In this document: piece after piece, positions 25,097 through 33,236 of the stretch | Layout: every line of letters begins with the position of its first letter | Position numbering within the stretch: position 1 is the first letter of the stretch | DNA from: Acidobacteriota bacterium | GTDB lineage: Bacteria; Acidobacteriota; Terriglobia; Terriglobales; Acidobacteriaceae | Reading direction: 5' to 3' | Assembly: GCA_003225075.1 (NCBI GenBank) | Contig: QIAP01000052.1 | Span: forward strand, 1 to 64,000 | DNA length: 64,000 bases | The notes under the pieces: generated by a model | Database searches by the model: none | What the model was told of the DNA's origin: nothing | What the model saw: only the letters and a program-made list of their open reading frames with translations | Position numbers and translations under genes: made by a program

Positions 25097-26331
25097 CCCG
25101 CTCCTGATGCAGTGGAAGGTTCGCCGATGCGCAGTGGCGGAGCAAATCGCATACCGTAAAACAGTATGGCAGAGGAAAGCGCGATGGCGACGACCGCACT
25201 GATGAATCCGCTCTGTAAAGAGGAGCGGTCAGATATTTTCCCTATCACCCAAGGGGACAGTGCGTCGCCGAGAAAGTGGATGACGAACAGATTTACAGCA
25301 ATCGCGGTGGCCCGGATGTGGGCTCCGACGGAGTTAATAATTGCCGCGTTCAGCGGTGCTGTATTGAGCAGGACCAAAAACGCCGCAACCAGGAGGGCGG
25401 GCAACATCGCGGACCCGCTGGTAAAAAGTGCCATCATCATCGCGGGAACTCCCATCGCCAGGCTGACGGCCGAGACCAGGTAATATGCGCTCTTCTTACG
25501 CTTAAGCAGGCGATCGCCAAGCCAGCCGCCGGCTAGCGAGGCGATAATCCCGTCAAAGGCGATGATTGCGCCAAAGATTTTATTAGCGGAATCCAGCGAA
25601 TATCCGCGAACTCGGGAAAGGAAAGTCGGCATCCAGACCTGAAGTCCACCCAAGGAGAAGGTCATGGCGGCCATGCCTAGAGTGGCCGTCCAGAACGCCG
25701 GGTTTCGCGCCAGCCCAAGAACCGTTGCCCGTTCCGGCGTGTCGCGGAGTGAATCGAACTGCCCACGTTTGGGTTCGGGGATAAACATCATAATAAAAGC
25801 CAGCAAAAATCCTGGAGCTCCGGCAATGTAAAACGGAGCTCGCCATCCAAAGCGTGTCCCAAAATATCCGCCGATTAGATATCCGAGAGCCGTCCCGACT
25901 GGTATTGCAAGATAAAACACGCCCAGCACCCGTCCACGTCTCTGTTCCGGAAAGAGATCCACGACAAAAGTTGGAGAGACTGTCACGAAGCTGGCTTCCC
26001 CGACCCCCACCAGCGTGTGTCGAATCAAGAGCGCAAGATAACTGTGGGTGACGGCGGTAAGCAGGGTCACGCCACTCCAGGCGAAGGCGCCTAGCACGAT
26101 CACCATTCGGCGCGAATAGCGGTCGGCGAGAGGTCCCATGAGCGGGGCCGCTACGGTATAGAAGACGAAGAAAAGTGTGGTTACGCGTCCGATCTGAGCA
26201 TCGTTCAGATGAAATTCTGACTGCACGAGAGGCTGTACTGCAAAGAGCACGGAACGATCGATATAGTTGAGCAGATTCAGCGCCGTGAGAACCAGCAGCG
26301 CGGTTCGCGGATACAGGCGTGGATGGGTCAC
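25093..26331 (-). CDS. MFS transporter, spinster-like
   Basis: The major facilitator has 412 residues and 12 predicted helices. It starts ALLVLTALNLLNYIDRSVLF, a signature of the spinster (Spns) branch, and has the loop 2-3 motif GPLADRYSRRMVIVLGA. Helix 4-5 reads GVGEASFVTVSPTFVVDLFP, also spinster-like. Eukaryotic members move lysolipids or sphingosine phosphate; bacterial substrates are mostly unknown. It sits between queF (16-base gap) and a glycosyltransferase with a four-base overlap, so the three genes are probably one operon. Confidence 0.85.
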   Translation of the reverse strand: MTHPRLYPRTALLVLTALNLLNYIDRSVLFAVQPLVQSEFHLNDAQIGRVTTLFFVFYTVAAPLMGPLADRYSRRMVIVLGAFAWSGVTLLTAVTHSYLALLIRHTLVGVGEASFVTVSPTFVVDLFPEQRRGRVLGVFYLAIPVGTALGYLIGGYFGTRFGWRAPFYIAGAPGFLLAFIMMFIPEPKRGQFDSLRDTPERATVLGLARNPAFWTATLGMAAMTFSLGGLQVWMPTFLSRVRGYSLDSANKIFGAIIAFDGIIASLAGGWLGDRLLKRKKSAYYLVSAVSLAMGVPAMMMALFTSGSAMLPALLVAAFLVLLNTAPLNAAIINSVGAHIRATAIAVNLFVIHFLGDALSPWVIGKISDRSSLQSGFISAVVAIALSSAILFYGMRFAPPLRIGEPSTASGAG

Positions 26332-26347
26332 CGGTCGAGCGAATATA

Positions 26348-26764
26348 TCATCTCCGGGTTTTAGACCCCTTCAGCCTCGGCCAGTGCGCCACTACGACCG
26401 TCGAGATTCCGCCTCGCGGACGGAACACGCCCTTCACCTCCGCCCACACCGGTTTCGCCCAGCGGACCACATCCTCGAGCACGCGATTGACAATATTCTC
26501 CTGAAAGATGCCAAGGTCTCGGTAACTCTGCAAATATTCTTTCAGCGATTTCAGTTCAAGGCAGTGCTGGTCCGGCACGTAGCGAATAGTGATATCTCCG
26601 AAATCTGGCAGTCCGGTTTTCGGGCATACGGAAGTGAATTCAGGGTCTTCAATCAGGATTTCGTAACCTGGAAACTGGTTGGGCCAGGTTTCAATCTCGG
26701 GAAACTTCGCATCGAGGCCAGATTTGGCATGTTCTGGAGTGTATCGGCGCTGCGGCTTAGCCAT
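26348..26764 (-). CDS. queF: NADPH-dependent 7-cyano-7-deazaguanine reductase (unimodular QueF)
   Basis: QueF reduces the nitrile preQ0 to the amine preQ1, a late step of queuosine tRNA modification. The unimodular form of about 138 residues is seen. The catalytic Cys is in FTSVCPKTGLPDFGDI, the QueF NADPH motif ELKSLKEYLQS is complete, and the late Glu/His block is FQENIVNRVLEDVV. The start is ATG 26764 (MAKPQRRYTPEHA); the frame extends eleven codons further up. No other queuosine genes or obvious preQ1 riboswitch lie here. It leads the operon with the MFS and GT2 genes. Confidence 0.92.
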   Translation of the reverse strand: MAKPQRRYTPEHAKSGLDAKFPEIETWPNQFPGYEILIEDPEFTSVCPKTGLPDFGDITIRYVPDQHCLELKSLKEYLQSYRDLGIFQENIVNRVLEDVVRWAKPVWAEVKGVFRPRGGISTVVVAHWPRLKGSKTRR

Positions 26765-26920
26765 GGCCGTATTGTAACCAGCAGAGGCGGTAAACATCCA
26801 AAGCCTCAGGATTTCTCATTCTTATGGATACCGTCGAGCATCTAATTGCCAAAAGGTAAATGCTTTTGATGCCCCGCTTACGGGCGTGGGTGATAAATTA
26901 TTGCTTACAACTGTGACTCA

Positions 26921-28174
26921 ATGACATTGAATCAGAAGAGCCCAAGTATCTTTAGCGGAAGCCGTTGGCTGGTAACAGCCCTGGGCATCGTTGTAGCCGT
27001 GGTGCTTTTGGGATCTTTTGTCTCGCGCCGCGATGATTCTGTGCCGGTGCGCGCCGCGGTTGTGCAACGTGGCACGATCCGCAGTGTAGTTTCCACGAAT
27101 GGGAAAGTGGAGCCCCTGCGCAGCTTGGAAGCCCATGCCCCGCTGGCCACCACGGTCAAGCGAGTGCTTGTAAGCGAAGGGGACCATGTAAAAAAAGGCC
27201 AACTCCTGCTGCAATTGGATGACGGAGATGTCCGCACCCAGTCGGCGCGTGCTACGGCGCAACTCAAGTCTGCCCAATCAAGCGTCAACGCTATCCAACA
27301 CGGAGGCAGCCAGGAAGAGGTTCTGACGGTCGAAACCCAGCTTGTGAAAGCACGTAATGACCGTGATTCCGCAGCCCGCAACCTCGACGCCCTGCGACAT
27401 CTTCAACAGAAAGGCGCAGCTTCCGGAGGGGAGGTTAAGGATGCTGAGGCCAAATTGCAGAGCGCCGAAGCCGACCTGCAACTGCTTCAGCAAAAACAGA
27501 AGGACCGTTACTCGAAACCTGAAATCGCCAAGGTGGACGCAGAACGTTCCGAGGCGGAGGCGGCGTACAACGCCGCGCAGGATGTCCTTCAAAAATCAAA
27601 TGTCCGCGCTCCCTTCGATGGGATTGTGTACTCTTTGCCGGTGCGGCAGGGTGTTTACGTGCAGCCCGGCGACCTGCTGCTGCAAGAGGCAGACCTGTCG
27701 AAGGTCCTGGTTCGCGCGTACGTAGACGAGCCTGATCTGGGCCGGCTTGCGCCGGGACAGAAAATCGAAGTCACTTGGGATGCGGTTCCCGGGCGTGTGT
27801 GGTATGGCAGCGTGAGTGGCGTCCCGTCCACGGTGAAGCTGCATGGGACGCGAAATGTGGGTGAAACCACATGCATTGTCGACAACAAGGACCTGAAGCT
27901 GCTACCGAATGTGAATGTCGGTGTCACCATTGTGACCCGGGAAGACCATATGGTGTTGACGGCGCCGCGCGAGACGGTTCGCCTCGATGACAGCAAACCG
28001 TATGTTTTTCAGATAATTAACAACGAAGTGCATCGGCGGGACGTAGAGACTTCTGTTTCAAATCTGACGGATGTAGAAATTACCAAAGGAATTCCTGAGA
28101 ATGCTGTCGTAGCGGTTGGTTCGATCAATGCCAAGCCGTTGCACGATGGGCTTTCTGTGAGAGTGGTGCATTAA
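26921..28174 (+). CDS. HlyD/RND-type membrane fusion protein
   Basis: The 417-residue periplasmic adaptor has one N-terminal membrane helix (WLVTALGIVVAVVLLGSFV). Paired lipoyl half-motifs follow (SLEAHAPLATTVKRVLVSEG and later VRAPFDGIVYSLPVRQG), flanking an alpha-hairpin coiled coil at about 110-205. Beta-barrel and membrane-proximal domains follow. Such proteins bridge an inner-membrane exporter and an outer-membrane TolC channel. A TPR gene lies three bases downstream and a TolC-family gene converges on that. No ABC or RND pump is next to it, so the partner must lie elsewhere. Confidence 0.88.
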   Translation: MTLNQKSPSIFSGSRWLVTALGIVVAVVLLGSFVSRRDDSVPVRAAVVQRGTIRSVVSTNGKVEPLRSLEAHAPLATTVKRVLVSEGDHVKKGQLLLQLDDGDVRTQSARATAQLKSAQSSVNAIQHGGSQEEVLTVETQLVKARNDRDSAARNLDALRHLQQKGAASGGEVKDAEAKLQSAEADLQLLQQKQKDRYSKPEIAKVDAERSEAEAAYNAAQDVLQKSNVRAPFDGIVYSLPVRQGVYVQPGDLLLQEADLSKVLVRAYVDEPDLGRLAPGQKIEVTWDAVPGRVWYGSVSGVPSTVKLHGTRNVGETTCIVDNKDLKLLPNVNVGVTIVTREDHMVLTAPRETVRLDDSKPYVFQIINNEVHRRDVETSVSNLTDVEITKGIPENAVVAVGSINAKPLHDGLSVRVVH

Positions 28175-28177
28175 TTC

Positions 28178-29146
28178 ATGACTTCATTATTATTGCGAAT
28201 AATCCTTAGCGTGTTCTTATTGGGGCTGTTGGTATTGTCGGCTGGTGCTGCCGATTCTGCCCGGGACTTGCTGGCTGCGGGGCGCGTAGATGATGCGATT
28301 ACCGCGTTACAGGGCCAGATCAGTGCTCGCCCGGAGAACGCTGAGTCTTATAACCTGCTGTGCCGAGCCTATTTTTCAGTCGGGGATTGGGACCATGCCA
28401 TCTCCTACTGCGACAAAGCAGTGCGTCTCGAGCCCAATAACAGCCGCTACCATTTGTGGTTGGGACGCGCCTTCGGCGAGAAAGCCAGCCACTCGAGCTT
28501 TTGGACCGCTGCCGGCCTGGCAAAAAAACTTCGTGTCGAACTGGAGCGTGCGGTAGCTTTGGATCCTCGCAATATCGATGCTCGGACCGATCTTGCGGAG
28601 TTTTACCTGGAAGCACCGGGTATCGTCGGCGGCGGCCAGGATAAAGCCCGCGCCGCAGCCGCAACTTTGGCCACAATGAATCCTGCCAAAGCTCACTGGG
28701 TGAATGCGCGGATCGCTGAAAAAAACAAGGACGCGGCGAGGGCAGAAAAAGAGTATCAACTAGAGTTGGAGGCGAGCCATGGCAGCGCGGATGCATGGCT
28801 GGATATCGCTCTCTTTTACCGCCGGAGTGGCCGGTTGGACAAGGTGGAAGAAGCTATTAATCATGCCGGGCGAGCAGAAGTAGGAAGCCCTGACGTGCTC
28901 GTGGATGCCTCTGAAACTCTGATCCGGGCAGGCCGAAACTTTCCCTTCGCAATTCAATTACTGCGGCGCTATCTATCATCCTCCATGGTGGAAGAGGCAC
29001 CAGCGTTTAAGGCTCATTACCTGCTCGGAACCGTCCTGGAAAAGCAGGGCGATAAGCAATCGGCAGCTCAGGAATACAAAGCCTCGTTGGCTCTCGCCAG
29101 AAACTTCGGACGAGCTCAGGAAGCGCTGAACCGTCTCGGCCAGTAA
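28178..29146 (+). CDS. Exported TPR protein
   Basis: The 322-residue protein has a signal peptide or anchor (LLLRIILSVFLLGLLVLSAG) and then tetratricopeptide repeats. The best are ARDLLAAGRVDDAITALQGQ, PENAESYNLLCRAYFSVGDW and PNNSRYHLWLGRAFGEKASH. More repeats run to the end (YLLGTVLEKQGDKQSAAQEY). TPRs mediate protein-protein contacts, so it is probably a periplasmic scaffold. It starts three bases after the adaptor gene, suggesting one transcript. Its stop codon abuts the stop codon of the converging TolC gene without a spacer. Confidence 0.82.
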   Translation: MTSLLLRIILSVFLLGLLVLSAGAADSARDLLAAGRVDDAITALQGQISARPENAESYNLLCRAYFSVGDWDHAISYCDKAVRLEPNNSRYHLWLGRAFGEKASHSSFWTAAGLAKKLRVELERAVALDPRNIDARTDLAEFYLEAPGIVGGGQDKARAAAATLATMNPAKAHWVNARIAEKNKDAARAEKEYQLELEASHGSADAWLDIALFYRRSGRLDKVEEAINHAGRAEVGSPDVLVDASETLIRAGRNFPFAIQLLRRYLSSSMVEEAPAFKAHYLLGTVLEKQGDKQSAAQEYKASLALARNFGRAQEALNRLGQ

Positions 29147-30466
29147 TCATTTAGCCGAAGTTGTCCACTTCTCCAATTCGCCGGTGGCCCGGAGAAGTTC
29201 CACTTCCGCTCGTTGCGCCTGAAACTCCGCGTTTATGCGTTCCAGCGTCCGTTCAGCGGCGTCTACGGCAGCATTCTGTAATTCCCTTTGTGTGGCTGTT
29301 TCAGCTTGCATTCGGGTATGAGCGGCTTGCAGTTCACTTTGCGCCAACTCCGACCGGAGTTGCGCGACATCACGAGCAGCGGAGAGCGCTTGCACGTTAT
29401 GCTTTAGCTTTAAGGTATCGAGAGCAGCCTTGTTCTTGACCTGTTCAGCCTCCTTGCGAGCGCGCAGCGCTTCAGCATCGGCCGCTGCGGCGTGAGCTCG
29501 TTGCGACATGTTTAAGAACGGCAGCCGCACTACCAGGCCAAACGTCGCATTATGCGGCTGGAAAGAGCCGGGAACGAAAAATTTCTCGAAGTTGGTGAGC
29601 GATGTATTTATCAATCCATATTGTGCTGCAAAATCCGCCGTGGGATACCATGTAGCCTTGTGCTCGCCTCGGGCACGAATTTGCTTAGCCGCCGCGGACT
29701 CCTCCGCAGCTTCCACCGCTGAACTGGATTTCACAGCTTGCTCAAACGCGGCATCCTCAGGTTCGTTTTCGATTAACCTTGGAATCGAATCGTTCACCGT
29801 CTTGATTGATTTCGCCGCCAGACCAGTAAGTTGCGATAGACGCGTGCGCAAAATATCGACCGCCCCCTCCGCCTCGGCGATATGTACTCGGGTTTGCGCG
29901 TCGGTAAGTCTGGCCTTGGTCTGTTCGATCGGACTGTCAACCCCGGCTTTGATTCGTTCACCAACCGCGCTTTCAATGTCCGCCACCACCCTCATTTCGC
30001 TTCGCAAAATGGGTACCCGCTCTTCCCATCGATTCAGCTCGATGTAGGTAAGCGCCGTATCCAGGATGACTTGCGCTCTTTGTTCACGGCTTTGGGCTTT
30101 GCTGGCACGCCACTCCGCCTTAGCGGCTTTAACGAATTCTTTTTGTGCGGCATTGAAAACCAGAGATTGCGCGTTCACATTGAAAAGAGTCGGCGCAGAG
30201 CCTTCAAGGCTGAGCGGGAATCCATAGGCGTAACCCACGTTGGAGCCGACCGAGAGTTGAGGCACATAGCTGTTGCGAGCTTCGAGATAGGTTTGATAGG
30301 CGCGGATTTCGTCAGCTCCACTCAGCGCCATCTCGCTGCTATGGGCCACCGCTAATTCGAGTGCACGTCGAAAGCTGAGGGACTCCTGTGCAACGGCGGT
30401 TCCCGCCATCGGTAAATAAAGGAACAGAACGCTAAGGGACTGGAGGACCAAGAGAATTGCTTTCAT
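29147..30466 (-). CDS. TolC-family outer membrane efflux protein
   Basis: The 439-residue protein has a signal peptide (MKAILLVLQSLSVLFLYLPM, then an Ala-rich cleavage site AVAQ) and two outer-membrane-efflux repeats with long coiled coils (ADAEALRARKEAEQVKNKAA). It should form a trimeric outer-membrane channel with a periplasmic tunnel. I place the start at ATG 30466 because it opens the signal peptide and has GGAAAAGG just upstream; the frame stays open 53 codons further. The membrane-fusion protein encoded nearby on the other strand is its natural partner. Confidence 0.87.
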   Translation of the reverse strand: MKAILLVLQSLSVLFLYLPMAGTAVAQESLSFRRALELAVAHSSEMALSGADEIRAYQTYLEARNSYVPQLSVGSNVGYAYGFPLSLEGSAPTLFNVNAQSLVFNAAQKEFVKAAKAEWRASKAQSREQRAQVILDTALTYIELNRWEERVPILRSEMRVVADIESAVGERIKAGVDSPIEQTKARLTDAQTRVHIAEAEGAVDILRTRLSQLTGLAAKSIKTVNDSIPRLIENEPEDAAFEQAVKSSSAVEAAEESAAAKQIRARGEHKATWYPTADFAAQYGLINTSLTNFEKFFVPGSFQPHNATFGLVVRLPFLNMSQRAHAAAADAEALRARKEAEQVKNKAALDTLKLKHNVQALSAARDVAQLRSELAQSELQAAHTRMQAETATQRELQNAAVDAAERTLERINAEFQAQRAEVELLRATGELEKWTTSAK

Positions 30467-30868
30467 CGACCTTTTCCTTCCCGAGCTGTTGTCATTGAAA
30501 CGAGCCCTCTGAGTATAGAGAACCGGGCACGATCTCACATGCCTGGGCGGCCGGTCTCGTCCCTCGTAAAAGCGAATAGCGAGTGGGACCTCGTCCTTGT
30601 TGGCAGCGATTGGAAACTTTGACAATCCGGTGAGTACCCTGCCTAGGCCCTCTTTTTGCCTTCCAGTGCACCAAAACGCACATTGGACGTAAACGGATTG
30701 TCTCCATTTACGCCCTGCAGTACATTGAGAAACTTGTATTTAGCCGAAACTTTGTCTGCCTTAAGGCGCTGAGATCGAGGGTGAGACGTATTAGGCCGCG
30801 TACCTGAGAATGCACTGGGGTTTCACACCGGTGGAGGGCGAGATGTTAGTATAAGTTATTCAACCCAT
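30467..30868. other. Intergenic region between divergent tolC-like and hpnJ
   Basis: About 400 bases separate the starts of two divergent genes. I see no protein with support here. An imperfect 13-base stem (30685-30697 with 30703-30715) is present and described separately. Promoters for both genes should lie here, but none matches consensus well. Confidence 0.5.
30685..30715. repeat. Imperfect inverted repeat upstream of hpnJ
   Basis: GGACGTAAACGGA at 30685-30697 matches the reverse complement of TCCATTTACGCCC at 30703-30715 at 11 of 13 positions, with a five-base loop TTGTC. The core word CGTAAA..TTTACG is symmetric. It may be an operator for a dimeric regulator or an RNA hairpin. No regulator gene is adjacent. 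Confidence 0.5.
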
Positions 30869-32347
30869 ATGCCTTTAAAAACACTTTTCCTGAATCCGCC
30901 CTCGTTCGAAAATTTTGACGGTGGTGCTGGCTCGCGGTGGCCCGCTACCCGCGAAATCGAATCCTACTGGTACCCCGTCTGGTTGGCCTACCCGGCTGGA
31001 ATGTTAGAGGGAGCACGCCTTTTGGATGCTCCGCCGCACTACGTATCCGCTGAACAGACCATTAACATCGCAAAGGAGTATGAGTTTCTGGTCCTGTTTA
31101 CCAGTACTCCTGGCTTTCCCGGTGATATAGGGCTGGCACAAGCGATCAAAGCCGCAAATCCTGGGATCAAGATTGCATTCGTAGGGCCGCACGTCAGCGT
31201 GCTTCCAGAAAAGTCGCTGAAAGCATGTCCGGCCATTGATTTTGTTTGCCGTAAAGAATTTGATCTCTCAGTCGTGGAATTCGCCCAAGGTAAGCCGCTG
31301 GAACAGATTACGGGCATTTCTTATCTCAACAACGGTTCCGTGGTGCACAACCCCGATCGAGCGGAGATCCAGCACTTGGACACCCTGCCGCACGTTACTG
31401 ACGTCTATAAGCGGGATCTCGATGTCCGTCGCTACAACGTTCCCTTCTTGCTTAATCCTTTTGTCTCGCTTTACACAACCCGGGGCTGTCCGGCGCAGTG
31501 CACGTTCTGCTTGTGGCCGCAGACACTAAGCGGACATCCATGGCGAAAACGCTCTTCTGACGATGTCGCCCGGGAAATGGCCAAGGCCAAGGACTACTGG
31601 CCGTTCGTGAAGGAATTTTTCTTCGATGACGATACTTTCAATATACAGAAGGCTCGTACCATCGAGCTCTGTTCCAAGCTGAAGCCGCTTAACTTAACCT
31701 GGTCCTGCACCTCGCGGGTGACTACCGATTACGAGACGCTGAAGGCCATGAAAGAGGCGGGATGCCGGTTGCTCATCGTAGGCTATGAATCTGGAGACCA
31801 GCAGATCCTGAAGAACATTAAGAAGGGCGCGACGATCGAACGCGCGCGGCAGTTCACCAAGGACTGTCACAAGCTGGGACTGGTGATTCACGGCGACTTC
31901 ATTATGGGACTTCCCGGTGAGACTCACGAGACGATCAACACTACTATTGCATTCGCTAAAGAGCTGGACGTCGAGACGATTCAAGTTTCGGTGGCCCACG
32001 CTTATCCCGGTACTGAACTTTACGACTACGCTGTAAAGAACGGGTTCTTTGTGGCCGACAGCAAGATGGTGGACGACGGTGGTCACCAGCTCGCTCATAT
32101 TCAGTATCCAGGGCTCCCGGCCGATGAAATCCTTGATGCGGTTCACCGCTTTTATGACGAGTATTACTTCCGTCCCAAGGCCATTTTCCGGATCCTGCGG
32201 AAGGCAGCCTTTGACAGTGGCGACCGCAAGCGACTGTACAAGGAAGCCAAGTCTTTCCTGAAAGTGCGCGCCATGCGCCACAAGTGGGTCAAGGATAAAC
32301 GATTGAAGGACGATGCCGCGGCTGCGGCCGAACCCGTCAGCGCTTAG
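30869..32347 (+). CDS. hpnJ: Hopanoid-associated radical SAM protein HpnJ
   Basis: HpnJ is a B12-binding-domain radical SAM enzyme needed to build the cyclitol-ether head group of composite hopanoids. The protein is 492 residues and starts FLNPPSFENFDGGAG, the HpnJ family opening. The N-terminal B12-like domain spans about 50-150. The radical SAM cluster cysteines are 207, 211 and 214 in RGCPAQCTFCLWPQ. Conserved GIMGYESGDQ-type (VGYESGDQQILKN) and MGLPGETHET segments follow. HpnI and HpnK, its usual functional partners, are not in the window. Two small membrane-protein genes follow on the same strand. Confidence 0.9.
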   Translation: MPLKTLFLNPPSFENFDGGAGSRWPATREIESYWYPVWLAYPAGMLEGARLLDAPPHYVSAEQTINIAKEYEFLVLFTSTPGFPGDIGLAQAIKAANPGIKIAFVGPHVSVLPEKSLKACPAIDFVCRKEFDLSVVEFAQGKPLEQITGISYLNNGSVVHNPDRAEIQHLDTLPHVTDVYKRDLDVRRYNVPFLLNPFVSLYTTRGCPAQCTFCLWPQTLSGHPWRKRSSDDVAREMAKAKDYWPFVKEFFFDDDTFNIQKARTIELCSKLKPLNLTWSCTSRVTTDYETLKAMKEAGCRLLIVGYESGDQQILKNIKKGATIERARQFTKDCHKLGLVIHGDFIMGLPGETHETINTTIAFAKELDVETIQVSVAHAYPGTELYDYAVKNGFFVADSKMVDDGGHQLAHIQYPGLPADEILDAVHRFYDEYYFRPKAIFRILRKAAFDSGDRKRLYKEAKSFLKVRAMRHKWVKDKRLKDDAAAAAEPVSA

Positions 32348-32388
32348 AATCGTTAAGCTGGCATCACAGGAATTCTCCGCAGAATCTT

Positions 32389-32844
32389 TTGGAAAGACGA
32401 TTGACCTTCCGCAAGTATCTGGTGCTGGTGGGGGTGACCATTTTCGCGGCGGCAGGCGATTCCCTGCTCTCCCGCGGCATGAAGGAAGTCGGTAACGTTT
32501 CGCTCAGCCACCTTTCGGATGTGATTCTGGCGATCCTCAATCCCTGGGTCGCAGCCGGAATCGTGCTCCTCCTGGGGTTCTTCGCGGCGTACATGACAGC
32601 GCTCTCCTGGGCCGACTTGACTTATGTGCTGCCCGCAACCTCGCTCGGATATGTGCTGCTCGCTTTAGCCGCCAGATTTCTATTACATGAACACGTGAGT
32701 CCCACGCGCTGGTTGGGCATTGTGCTCATTTCCAGTGGGGTCGGATTTGTTGCAGGCGGTCCTCCCCGTACCCACGTCACCCCTCACACGGATGCCCAGA
32801 ACTCTGCCAGGAATGCGCTAGTGATAAAGAGCAGGAACTCATGA
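32389..32844 (+). CDS. Small EamA/SMR-like membrane protein 1
   Basis: The 151-residue protein has four predicted membrane helices, at about 8-25, 45-68, 72-92 and 100-120 (WLGIVLISSGVGFVAGGP). It looks like one half of an EamA/DMT carrier or an SMR subunit. A polar tail of about 25 residues follows. The start codon is TTG 32389; a TTG four codons later is also possible. It sits 41 bases after hpnJ and overlaps the next, similar gene by four bases, so the two probably form a heterodimer. Confidence 0.72.
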   Translation: MERRLTFRKYLVLVGVTIFAAAGDSLLSRGMKEVGNVSLSHLSDVILAILNPWVAAGIVLLLGFFAAYMTALSWADLTYVLPATSLGYVLLALAARFLLHEHVSPTRWLGIVLISSGVGFVAGGPPRTHVTPHTDAQNSARNALVIKSRNS

Positions 32845-33221
32845 AATCGATTTACACATGGGCTGCCATCCTCGTCATTGTTCTGACCTCGACGACCGGG
32901 GACATACTGCTGGCCCGCGCCATGAAACGCGTAGGAGATGTCGGGCAACTCCGGCGGCGCCAGGGACTCATGGCAGTGCTGGGGCGCGTGCTGCGCAATC
33001 CTCATTTCCTGCTCGGCCTGGTAGCTATGGCGTGCGGATTCTACAGTTTGCTGTTTGCGCTTTCGTGGGGAGATGTGAGCCTGGTGGCCCCGGCAGCGGC
33101 TTCGCTTACATTCATAGCGAACGCCATTGCGGCAAGAATTTTCCTGCATGAAAGAGTGGACCGCCGGCGATGGATTGCTGCTCTGCTGGTCGCTGGCGGA
33201 GTGGTGCTGCTGGCAACCTAG
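32841..33221 (+). CDS. Small EamA/SMR-like membrane protein 2
   Basis: The 126-residue protein has four predicted helices (AAILVIVLTSTTGDILLARA, FLLGLVAMACGFYSLLFALS, and two more). It shares the pattern GDxLLxRxMKxVG and SWxDxxxVxPA with the upstream gene, so the two are paralogues. ATG 32841 overlaps the previous stop. Paired four-helix proteins of this type include the ArnE/ArnF lipid flippase and paired SMR pumps. Next to hpnJ, a lipid-flipping role is a plausible inference, not shown. Confidence 0.75.
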   Translation: MKSIYTWAAILVIVLTSTTGDILLARAMKRVGDVGQLRRRQGLMAVLGRVLRNPHFLLGLVAMACGFYSLLFALSWGDVSLVAPAAASLTFIANAIAARIFLHERVDRRRWIAALLVAGGVVLLAT

Positions 33222-33236
33222 AGTCCAGCAGAGATA

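Noticed and set aside
26267-26845. Plus-strand frame of about 190 codons over queF
   Set aside because: It is antisense to a QueF sequence with all catalytic motifs; no independent support.
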